A DNA stretch of 64,000 bases from CAWDVK01 sp963805715 (GTDB lineage Bacteria; Actinomycetota; Actinomycetes; Streptosporangiales; Streptosporangiaceae). A program made the translations under genes and the position numbers. Shown here piece by piece: positions 35,195 to 43,400 of this stretch. The notes beneath the pieces were generated by a model. That model searched no databases. It was given only the letters and a program-made list of their open reading frames with translations, and had not been told where the DNA came from. Location of the stretch: the NCBI GenBank assembly GCA_963805715.1, contig CAWDVK010000009.1, positions 806,001 through 870,000 on the forward strand, written 5' to 3'. How positions within the stretch are numbered: position 1 is the stretch's first letter; each line of letters starts with the position of its first letter.

Positions 35195-35503
35195 CTAGCC
35201 CGTCCCGGCGCGCTCTCGCCGCGCGCTCCGCCTGGCGCCGGGCGAGCGCCGGGTGAGCAGCAGGATCCTGCGCTCGGCAATCTGGTGAGTGTGGTAGCTG
35301 AGCCACAGTCACACCGCGGCCAGCGGCAGCTCGATGAAGGCGCAGAACAGGATGGACTTGATCCGCTGGGCGCCCGGCGTGGTCATCACGTCGAACCAGG
35401 CGTCCACCACCAGCAGGGTGGCGGTAGCGGCGGACGCGGTGGACAGGTACCGGGACCGGCGCAGCGCGAAATACGCCGTCACGGCGGTCCATCTCATGAC
35501 CAA
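35195..35503 (-). pseudogene. Membrane protein remnant with internal stop
   Basis: The frame reads FALRRSRYLSTASAATATLL, VVDAWFDVMTT and IELPLAAV, then TGA at 35309-35311, then continues in the same frame LWLSYHTHQIAERRILLLTR to a TAG at 35195. The DAWFDV and ELPLAA patterns match a family of actinobacterial four-helix membrane proteins whose N-terminal half (HWDxxWxGFD) is missing here. The TGA falls where the family often has Cys, so TGC to TGA is likely. Function of the family is unknown. Confidence 0.6.
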
Positions 35504-35661
35504 GAAGGGGTAATGCCATGGTATTGCCCGCTATGCCCGAGGCGAACGGCGGGTAGCCCGCGGTGACGGCCGGCGATCCGGTGCCCCCTGCCGCCAGGCG
35601 GCGAGGCTGCTCGCGAGTGCCGGGGGCGATGCCGGGTACGGCGGGCCGCTAGGGTGCTCAG

Positions 35662-36344
35662 ATGCGCGCCGCGGTGGTCGCCAATCCGACCAAGCACGAT
35701 CAGCCCGAGAAGCTCCGCGGCGCGATCCGCGCCGCCATGTCCGAGCATGGCTGGAGCGAGCCGCTCTGGCTTGAGACGACCATCGAGGACCCCGGTGAGG
35801 GACAGGCCAGGGAGGCCGTCCAGGCCGGCGTCGACCTGGTCCTGGCCTGCGGCGGCGACGGCACCGTCACCGCCTGCGCGGCCGGAGTGGCGGCCAGTGG
35901 CGTACCGCTCGCCGTGCTGCCGGCCGGCACGGACAACCTGCTGGCGCGCAACCTGGGCCTTCCCCTGGATCTCAGCGATGCGCTGTCCATCGCGCTCACC
36001 GGCACCGACCGGAAGCTGGACATGGGCGTCGCGAACGACCGGCCGTTCATCGTCATGGCGGGCATCCCGACGCGGAGCCAGACGACGGAGTCCTGGACGT
36101 CGTGGTGCTCAGCGCGCATGACTGGCTCGGCTGGCTCCAGGTCGCCGCCGATGTGCTGCGGCGGCATGACAGCAGCCGGGTAACCCGCACGGCTTTTCGC
36201 GAGCTGCGCATCGATCTGGACCGGGAGCAGCCCTGGCAGCTGGACGGCGAGGTGATGGACCGGGCACGCGGCCTGGCCGCGACCATCCGGCCGGGATCGC
36301 TGCTGCGCGTCCCGGCCGCGAGTACCGCCGGCGACGGCCGGTAG
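35662..36344 (+). pseudogene. Diacylglycerol/lipid kinase (DagK/YegS family), internally deleted
   Basis: The N-terminal catalytic domain is intact: AAVVANPTKHD, the nucleotide motif CGGDGTVTACAAG, and PAGTDNLLARNLGLP, then DMGVANDRPFIVMAGI. The expected next roughly 90 residues are missing. From about 36075 a different frame resumes with EPDDGVLDVVVLSAHDWLGW and ends with PWQLDGEVM and a C-terminal strand, as in full-length members of about 300 residues. The junction lies at about 36062-36078 and also shifts the frame, so translation ends at 36183. Intact relatives phosphorylate diacylglycerol or related lipids. Confidence 0.75.
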
Positions 36345-36356
36345 CTGCGGCGCCGG

Positions 36357-37337
36357 CTAGCGGGCCGACGCGATGCCGCCCACGACGACCCCCGCCAGCC
36401 GGCCCGCCAGGCCAGCCGGGATGGTCACCGGCGCGCCGGGCGGGCTGAACAGCACCCGCGGCAGGACCTGGCCATGCATCGCGCCGACGATGAGCGTCGC
36501 GGCGGCGTCCACGTCCGCGGCCGCGTCGAGCCGCCCTAGCCGCTGCTCGGCACGGAGGTAAGCGGTGAGAATGTCGGGCAGCCCGCGGGGTCCGGCTCCG
36601 GGGCCCTCGGGCCGCTCGCCGCCTGCCGCTGGCCGCTCGCCCGCCGCGCCGGATGCGTCAGCAGCGGCGGCGGGCCCGCCGAAGGCGGCATCGCCGCCGA
36701 CCATCGCATGGAATCGGAGCAGGACCCTGGGCTGCGACAGCAGTCCGGCGAAGGCCGGCAGGACCCGCAGCAGCACGGCGATCCCGCCGTCGATGAACAG
36801 CTGCAGGTTCTGCTGGACGGTGCCCGTGCCGGCCGGCGGCAGCCGCGGGGCACTGGTCATGACCGTGCCGACATGCGCGAGCAGCGCGTGCGCCAGCAGG
36901 TCTTCCTTGTCCTCGAAGTAGTTGTAGAGCACCCCGTCCGCCACCCGGGCTTCCCCGGCGATGTCGCGGACGGACAGCCCGGCGCTGCCGCGCTGGTCGA
37001 TGAGCCGCGCCGCCGTCGTGATCAGGTGGTCGCGCAGGCTCGGCCGGGTCGAGGCCGTTGGCCGGCTCGTCCAGGAGCAGGACATCCGGATCCCCCAGCA
37101 GGGCAGCGGCCAGCCCGAGGCGCTGGCGCGTGCCGAGCGAGAACCCGCGCACCCGCCGGCCCGCGGAGCCAGCCAGTCCAGCCTGGCGAGAACCTCCTCC
37201 ACCCGGCTATCGGGCAAGCCGCTCGCCGTGGTGATGACCCGCAGCTGATCGCGGGCCCGGCGGCCCGGGTGAAAGCCGGATGATTCCAGCAGCGCGCCGA
37301 CGGTCCGACGGGGATCAGGCAGCCTGGCGTACGGCAC
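36357..37337 (-). CDS. TetR/AcrR family regulator fused to an ABC ATPase remnant
   Basis: The open frame is a chimera. About 90 N-terminal codons are ABC-ATPase sequence (YARLPDPRRTVGALLESSG), the last part out of frame. After a join near 37040 comes a TetR helix-turn-helix, LRDHLITTAARLIDQRGSAG, SVRDIAGEARVADGVLYNYF and EDKEDLLAHALLAHV, then a regulator domain with a Gly/Ala/Pro-rich insertion and a C-terminus ending VVVGGIASAR. No natural TetR start remains. A fused protein could still be made from the GTG at 37337, but the N-terminal part should not fold as an ATPase. Either a dead regulator or an accidental fusion. Confidence 0.7.
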   Translation of the reverse strand: MPYARLPDPRRTVGALLESSGFHPGRRARDQLRVITTASGLPDSRVEEVLARLDWLAPRAGGCAGSRSARASASGWPLPCWGIRMSCSWTSRPTASTRPSLRDHLITTAARLIDQRGSAGLSVRDIAGEARVADGVLYNYFEDKEDLLAHALLAHVGTVMTSAPRLPPAGTGTVQQNLQLFIDGGIAVLLRVLPAFAGLLSQPRVLLRFHAMVGGDAAFGGPAAAADASGAAGERPAAGGERPEGPGAGPRGLPDILTAYLRAEQRLGRLDAAADVDAAATLIVGAMHGQVLPRVLFSPPGAPVTIPAGLAGRLAGVVVGGIASAR

Positions 37338-37385
37338 GCCTGCGATCAGCGCCTCGCCCGCGCTCGGCCGGACCAGCGGCAGGCC
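37035..37385 (-). pseudogene. ABC transporter ATP-binding protein fragment
   Basis: Across two frames the segment reads LPLVRPSAGEALIAGVPYAR, then GFHPGRRARDQL, a one-base break near 37150, then RGFSLGTRQRLGLAAALLG, DPDVLLLDEPANGLDPAE. This is the middle of an ABC ATPase of the antibiotic-export type: a degenerate signature (SLGTRQR) and Walker B are present, Walker A and the C-terminus are missing. It is joined directly to the TetR sequence on the same strand. Confidence 0.75.
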
Positions 37386-37390
37386 CGCTA

Positions 37391-37939
37391 CTACTGCCGG
37401 GCGAAGACGGCGTGGAGGGTGATCATGTTGTGCATGGACACCATGCCCAGCTGGTTCCAGCGCAGGCCGAACTCGGACCGGTCCACCTCCACGGCGGCGT
37501 CCAGCGCCACCTCGCCGTCACCGGCCAGGGTCACCGTCGCGGGGAAGGAGATCGGACGGGCCTGATCGCGGACGGTGAGCTGGCCAGAGACGGTCATGCC
37601 GCCCCCGGTGATGGCCAGCTTCTCCAGGCTGAACGTGATCGACGGGTATTTCTCGCTCAGGAAGAAGTCGGCGGATCGCAGGTGCTGGTCGCGCTTGGCG
37701 TTCCTGGTGTCGACGGAGCCAGAGGCGATCACGATGCTGCCCGTTACCTCGCCGGCCGGCGAGACCGTGCCGCTGCCCTGGACGTCACGGAACACGCCCT
37801 TGACCGTGACCAGGCCCCACACGCTCTTGCTCCGCAGCGTGGCGGTGGACCGGGCCGGGTCAAGTGCCCACGTCCCGGCCAGCGAGCCGTTCGCCAGCTG
37901 GTCCCGCAGTGCTGCCATAACTTGCGATGATGCGGTCAT
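37391..37939 (-). CDS. YceI family protein
   Basis: A 182-residue lipocalin-like protein of the YceI family, which binds isoprenoid-type lipids in known structures. Marks are GTWALDPARSTATLRSKSVWG, VKGVFRDVQGSG, RDQHLRSADFF and a C-terminal strand pattern. No signal peptide, so probably cytoplasmic, as in many actinobacterial members. It is divergent from a MarR gene that may regulate it. Confidence 0.9.
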   Translation of the reverse strand: MTASSQVMAALRDQLANGSLAGTWALDPARSTATLRSKSVWGLVTVKGVFRDVQGSGTVSPAGEVTGSIVIASGSVDTRNAKRDQHLRSADFFLSEKYPSITFSLEKLAITGGGMTVSGQLTVRDQARPISFPATVTLAGDGEVALDAAVEVDRSEFGLRWNQLGMVSMHNMITLHAVFARQ

Positions 37940-37982
37940 GACCGATGCTCCCTGAGAGGTTTAGTTCGTACATCAAAATAGT

Positions 37983-37995
37983 TTGGCTGACCCAA
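37983..37995. promoter_or_regulatory. Short inverted repeat between YceI and MarR genes
   Basis: TTGG and CCAA flank five bases, followed by TATACT (38001-38006), which could be a -10 box for the MarR gene. A MarR operator is plausible but the arms are short. Confidence 0.35.
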
Positions 37996-38034
37996 CAATA
38001 TATACTTCCGGCAGTGAGGTCAAAGGACGATGCG

Positions 38035-38547
38035 GTGACCGAGGAAATGGAAACGGGGCCCGGTGAGACCGGGCACTCAGCCATGTGCCTGCGCCTGATG
38101 CGCGTGTTCCCGCGGGTCGTCCGCGGGATGCGGCGCTATCAGGATGCGACCACACCGCAGGCGCAGACCGCCCTCGGCCCCCGGCACATTGCCGCGCTGG
38201 AGCAGCTGCGCGACGGCCCGCTCAGCGTCGGGACGCTCGCAGCCCGGCTCGGCCTGACGCTGTCCACCGTCAGCGGCGTGCTAGCCGACCTGGACCAGGC
38301 GGGCTTCGCCGAGCGCTCGGCAGACCCGGCGGACAGGCGCCGCACGATCGTGCGGATCACCCCGGCCGCCCGGCCCGTGGTCGAGGAATGGCTCGACGGC
38401 GCTGCGGCGCCGGTGGCCCGGGTGCTTGACCGGCTCGGCTGCGACGAGCGCGCGGCCTTCCTCAAGGCGATGGACATGCTGGAAGAAGAGTTCCGCGCCG
38501 GGGACGGCGGCCCGGCCGGACCACCCGCTGCTCCCGCCCCGCGCTGA
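38035..38547 (+). CDS. MarR family transcriptional regulator
   Basis: A 170-residue MarR protein with LGPRHIAALEQLRDGPLSVG, a recognition helix in ARLGLTLSTVSGVLADLDQ and the wing RSADPADRRRTIVRITPAA. AAAGGA lies eight bases before the GTG at 38035; a GTG at 38014 is also in frame. It is divergent from YceI and one base separates its stop from the next gene. It probably controls itself and one or both neighbours. Confidence 0.9.
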   Translation: MTEEMETGPGETGHSAMCLRLMRVFPRVVRGMRRYQDATTPQAQTALGPRHIAALEQLRDGPLSVGTLAARLGLTLSTVSGVLADLDQAGFAERSADPADRRRTIVRITPAARPVVEEWLDGAAAPVARVLDRLGCDERAAFLKAMDMLEEEFRAGDGGPAGPPAAPAPR

Positions 38548-38548
38548 G

Positions 38549-40150
38549 GTGCGGCCCGCCGGACCGGGCCAGGAGCTGGCCGTTCCCGCCGCGCGGCCGC
38601 CGTCGGCGGCCCGCAGCGGCTGGCGAGCCTGGCGGCTGACCTGGAGTCACCCGGCCGTCCTCAGCTGCCTGGTGACGGCGGCTGGCGCCGCCCTCTGGGT
38701 GACCGTGGTCCCCAGGGTCGGGACCGACCTGTCAGCGGCCATTGCCCGGGCTGGCTGGGCCGGCCGCTATCCGGACTCGGCGTACATCTTCAGCTGGTAC
38801 GGCGGCATCCACCCGGCTGGCTACTCGCTGCTGGCTCCGTACCTGCTCGCCATCGCCGGAACCCGGCTGGCCATGGCGGTCGCGGCGGTGATCTCCGCGG
38901 GCCTGCTGGCCCTGCTGCTGGTCCGGCACCGGGTCCCCCGGCCGCTGGCCGGATCGATGTGGGGAGCCGTCGCGCTGTGCACCGAGCTGACCGCCGGGCG
39001 GGCAGCCTTCACCCTGGCCATAGCCGCGGCCCTGGGCTGCGTGGTCATGGCGGACGCGGGCCGGGCGGCGGGCTGGCCCCGGCTGCTCAGCGCGGCCGGC
39101 CTGGCCCTGCTGACCGGCTTGCTCAGCCCCGTTGCCGCCCTCTTCCTCGGGATCGTCGCCGTCGCGTTCGCGCTGACCGGGCGCTGGGCCCGGGGCCTGG
39201 TCATCGGCGTGGCCGCAGCCCTGCCGCTGGGCGCCATGGCGCTGTTCTCCGACGGCGGCGTCCAGCCGGTGACCGCGGCGAGCTGCGTGCCGCCGCTGCT
39301 CGCCGTCGCGGGAGCGCTGGTGCTGATTCCGCGCCGATGGCGGATGGTGCGGATCGGCGCGATCGTTTACGGGCTCGGCATCCTCGCTGCCTGCCTCGTG
39401 CCGACGCCCGTCGGCTCCAACGTCGAGCGGCTGGGCGAGCTGGTGGCGGGCCCGTTGCTGGCCGGCCTGGGCAGCTCGCGGCACCGGTGGCTGCTGGCCG
39501 GTGCGCTGGTCGCCGTCGCCGGGTGGCAGGTGGCCCAGCCGTCCGCCGACCTGGCCCAGGGCAGCGCGCCACCCTATTCGCCGCAGACGGCAGGCCTGGT
39601 GCACGAGCTCCGCGTCCTGCGGGCCGACACGGCGCGGGTGGAAGCGGTGCCCCAGTACGGTCACTGGGAATCGCAACAGCTGGCATCGGTGGTGCCGCTG
39701 GCACGCGGCTGGGAGCGCCAGGTCGACATCGAGCGCAACCCGCTCTTCTATCACGGCACGCTCACCCCGTCGGCGTATCACGCATGGCTGCGCTATAACG
39801 CGGTGCGCTATGTCGCCATCTCCGCCGCCCCGCCGGACTTCGCCGCCGTCGCGGAGACCGACCTCGTCCGCGCGGGCCAGCCCTGGCTCGTGCCGGTCTG
39901 GCATGACGCCTACTGGCAGCTGTACCGGGTGACGGGCACGCTGCCGCTGGCCAGCCCGCCGGCCACCGTCACCGGCAGCACGCCGGCGCTGATCACGCTG
40001 CGGATGAGCCGGGCCGGCCAGGCGATCGTGCGGGTGCGCTGGTCGCCGCTGCTACGCGCCAGCGGCACCGCGGTCGTCCGGCAGCACGGCGCCTGGACCA
40101 GCCTGACGGTGCGCCGCCGCGGCAGCTACACCCTGTCAGCGCCGTACTGA
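38549..40150 (+). CDS. Polytopic membrane protein with C-terminal extracytoplasmic domain
   Basis: The 533-residue product has a Pro/Ala-rich N-terminus, about nine or ten hydrophobic helices up to residue 335, and a soluble C-terminal part containing GHWESQQLASVVPLARGW, a conserved-looking AWLRYNAVRYVAIS and a beta-rich end. This layout resembles GT-C-like or integral membrane proteins of unknown function in actinobacteria, but I cannot name a family. The GTG start at 38549 follows the MarR stop by one base, so the two are cotranscribed. It ends in YTLSAPY just before a hairpin repeat array. Confidence 0.75.
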   Translation: MRPAGPGQELAVPAARPPSAARSGWRAWRLTWSHPAVLSCLVTAAGAALWVTVVPRVGTDLSAAIARAGWAGRYPDSAYIFSWYGGIHPAGYSLLAPYLLAIAGTRLAMAVAAVISAGLLALLLVRHRVPRPLAGSMWGAVALCTELTAGRAAFTLAIAAALGCVVMADAGRAAGWPRLLSAAGLALLTGLLSPVAALFLGIVAVAFALTGRWARGLVIGVAAALPLGAMALFSDGGVQPVTAASCVPPLLAVAGALVLIPRRWRMVRIGAIVYGLGILAACLVPTPVGSNVERLGELVAGPLLAGLGSSRHRWLLAGALVAVAGWQVAQPSADLAQGSAPPYSPQTAGLVHELRVLRADTARVEAVPQYGHWESQQLASVVPLARGWERQVDIERNPLFYHGTLTPSAYHAWLRYNAVRYVAISAAPPDFAAVAETDLVRAGQPWLVPVWHDAYWQLYRVTGTLPLASPPATVTGSTPALITLRMSRAGQAIVRVRWSPLLRASGTAVVRQHGAWTSLTVRRRGSYTLSAPY

Positions 40151-40163
40151 CGCCCGCCACCGT

Positions 40164-40231
40164 TACCGTACTGACGGCTTTACCGTACTGACGGCTTTGC
40201 CGTACTGACGGCTTTGCCGTACTGACGGCTT
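40164..40231 (+). repeat. Four 17-bp hairpin-forming tandem repeats after a gene end
   Basis: Four units T(A/G)CCGTACTGACGGCTT follow one another. Each contains CCGT and ACGG arms around ACTG, extended to GCCGT/ACGGC in the last units, followed by CTTT or CTTG. The first ten bases repeat the end of the upstream gene, whose last codons and stop read CCGTACTGACG. The array lies between the membrane protein and HrpA genes and could act as a multi-copy terminator. Confidence 0.85.
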
Positions 40232-40305
40232 GCCTTACCGACGCCCGCCGCCCGGGCAGGGCTGAGGACTGCCGGATGCCCGCGCCGTCCCCTCTTGCGC
40301 CGAGC

Positions 40306-40350
40306 CGAGCACAGCCCCGCCGAGCACAGCCCCGCCGAGCACGGCCGGCT
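40306..40350 (+). repeat. 15-bp tandem repeat upstream of HrpA
   Basis: Two exact units of CGAGCACAGCCCCGC and a third variant unit. They lie 100 bases before the chosen HrpA start, in a frame that is open but lacks family similarity. Confidence 0.75.
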
Positions 40351-40449
40351 GAGCGCCCGGCCGCTGGCCGGGGCCAGCGGGGAAGCTGGCGGCCGGGAAA
40401 AGCGTTGGGCAGCAGGGGCGTTCCTGACCATGCTGGTCGTGTCCCCCGA

Positions 40450-43400
40450 ATGCCGCCCGTGGAGATTACTGCCGTGCCACCCCTGCTCGCCGAGCTGCGA
40501 GCACGCCTGCCTGAGCTGACGCTGGCTGACCAGCGCCGGCTGAGCCTGCGTGCCGAGAGGGCGGCCGCGCAGCGTGACGCCGGGGCGCGCGAAAAGGCCA
40601 TCGGCCGCATTCACGCGGAGCTGGAAGCGGCGGCGGCGCGGATGGAAGCGCGCAGGCGGTCGGTCCCGGTGGTGTCCTTTCCCCCTGAGCTGCCGGTCAG
40701 CCAGCGCAAGGACGAGATCGCCGCGGCCATCCGCGATCATCAGGTCGTGATCATCGCGGGCGAGACGGGATCCGGCAAGACCACCCAGCTGCCGAAGATC
40801 TGCCTGGAGCTCGGCCGCGGCGTGGCCGGCCAGATCGGGCATACGCAGCCCAGGCGGATCGCCGCCCGAAGCGTCGCAGAGCGGATCGCCGCGGAACTCG
40901 GCACCGAGCTGGGCGCGGCAGTCGGCTACAAGGTCCGGTTCGCCGACACCTCGAGCGACAACACGCTCATCAAGGTGATGACCGACGGGATCCTGCTGAC
41001 CGAGCTGCATCGGGACCGGCAGCTGCTGCGCTACGACACGCTGATCATCGACGAGGCACACGAGCGCAGCCTGAACATCGACTTCATCCTCGGCTACCTG
41101 AAGCAGCTCCTGCCCAGCCGCCCGGACCTGAAAGTCATCATCACCTCCGCCACCATCGACCCGGCCCGCTTCAGTGATCATTTTGCCGGAGGCGAATCAG
41201 GCCAGCACAGTGCCGGAGGCGAATCAGGCCAGCACAGTGCCGGAGGCGAATCAGCCCAGCACAGTGCCGGAGGCGAATCAGGCCAGCACAGTGCCGGGGC
41301 GCCGGTGATCGAGGTGTCGGGGCGCACCTACCCGGTGGAGGTGCGCTACCGGCCGCTGGCCGACGAGGCCGACCCGGGGGACGAGGCAACACGGGCCGAC
41401 GAGCCGCGCGACCAGGTCCAGGCCATCGGCGACGCGGTGGCCGAGCTACGCGCCGAAGGCCCCGGCGACGTGCTCGTCTTCCTCAGCGGCGAGCGCGAGA
41501 TCAGGGACACCGCCGACGCGCTGGCGGACCGGGAGGACCTCGGCGGCCTGGAGGTGCTGCCGCTGTATGGCCGGCTGTCCGCGGCCGAGCAGCATCGAGT
41601 GTTCCAGCCCCACGACGGTCGCCGTGTCGTGCTGGCCACCAACGTCGCCGAGACCTCGCTGACGGTTCCCGGCATCAAGTACGTGGTCGATCCGGGAACG
41701 GCCCGGATCTCCCGGTACAGCCAGCGGACGAAGGTGCAGCGGCTGCCGATCGAGCCGATCTCGCAGGCGTCGGCGAACCAGCGCAAGGGCCGCTGCGGCC
41801 GCACGTCCGACGGCGTGTGCGTCCGGCTGTACAGCGAGGCTGACTTCGCCTCGCGGCCGGAGTTCACCGACCCGGAGATCCTGCGCACCAGCCTGGCCTC
41901 GGTCATCCTGCGGATGGCCGCGCTGGATCTGGGCGCGGTGGCCGACTTCCCGTTCGTCGACCCGCCGGAGTCACGGCACATCGCGGACGGCATCCGGCTG
42001 CTGGAGGAGCTCAGCGCGGTCGCCGCGGCCGGCGGCGCGCTCCGGCTGACCGGCACCGGCCGCAAGCTGGCCCGGATCCCGGCCGACCCGCGGCTCGGCC
42101 GGATGATCCTGGAGGCCGGGCAGAACGGCTGCGCCCGCGAGGTGCTGATCATCACCGCGGCCCTGTCGATCCAGGACCCCAGGGAGCGGCCGGCGGACGC
42201 GCGGGACGCGGCCGATGCCCTGCACGCGCGCTTCGCCGAGCCCGGCTCGGACTTCCTCACCTTCCTGACCCTGTGGAACTACCTGCGCGGCCGGCAGCGC
42301 GAACTGTCCTCATCCGCCTTCCGCCGGCTGTGCCGCCGTGAGTTCCTGCACTACCTGCGGGTGCGGGAGTGGCAGGACGTTTACGGCCAGCTCCGGCAGG
42401 CGGCCGCCGAGCTGGACATCACCGTCGGCCACGAGCCCCGCGGCCACGACCCCCGCGGCCACGAGCCCCGCGGCCGCGAACCGGGCAGCAGCGACCAGGG
42501 CAGCAGCGACGCCGCGGACCTCAAGCCCGCATCGGAGCCGCGATTCCCGGCCGAGCTCGCGAACCGGGTGCACATCTCGCTGCTGGCCGGGCTGCTGTCG
42601 CACATCGGCATGCAGGAGACCGCCTCGAAGACCCGCGGGAAGCGGCGTCCGCTGACGGAGTTCCAGGGGGCACGGGGAGCCCGTTTCGCGATCTTCCCGG
42701 ATTCGGCGCTGGCCAGGAAGCCGCCGCCGTGGGTGGTCGCCGCCGAGCTGGTCGAGACGTCCCGGCTGTGGGCCAGGACCGTCGCGCGGATCGAGCCCGA
42801 GTGGGCCGAGCAGCTGGCCGGGCACCTGGTCCGGCGCACGTACAGCGAGCCGCACTGGGACGCCCGGCGGGGCGCGGCGATGGCGGCCGAGAAGGTGACC
42901 CTCTACGGGCTGCCGATCGTGGCCAACCGGCAGGTCAGCTATGGCCGCATCGACCCGGCGGCGGCGCGCGAGCTGTTCATCTCCCGCGCCCTGGTGGAGG
43001 GTGACTGGCGGACCCATCACCGGTTCTTCCAGCGCAACCAGAGCCTGCTGGCCGAGGCCGGGGACCTGGAGCGCCGGGCCCGCAGGCGCGGCATCGTCGC
43101 CGACGACGGCGCGCGGTTCGACTTCTACGACCAGCGGATCCCGGCGAGCGTGACCTCGGCCCGCCATTTCGACGCCTGGTGGAAGAAGGCCAGGTCAGCC
43201 GACCCGGAGCTGCTCACGCTCTCCCCCGCAGACCTGGCCGGGCCCGAGGCCGCGCAGGTCCGCCCGGCTGATTACCCGAGCCGCCTGGGCGAGCTTCCGC
43301 TGTCGTATGAGTTCGCTCCCGGCGAGCCGGATGACGGCGTGACCGCGGACATCCCGCTGGCGATGCTCGGCCAGGTGGAGGCCGATGCGCTCAGCTGGCA

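Noticed and set aside
35309..35311. Selenocysteine TGA codon in the membrane-protein remnant
   Set aside because: The gene lacks its N-terminus, no SECIS-like hairpin is seen right after the TGA, and the family is not a known selenoprotein.
34000..38000. Genomic island or transposon explaining the broken genes
   Set aside because: No transposase, integrase, tRNA, target-site duplication or composition shift is visible.
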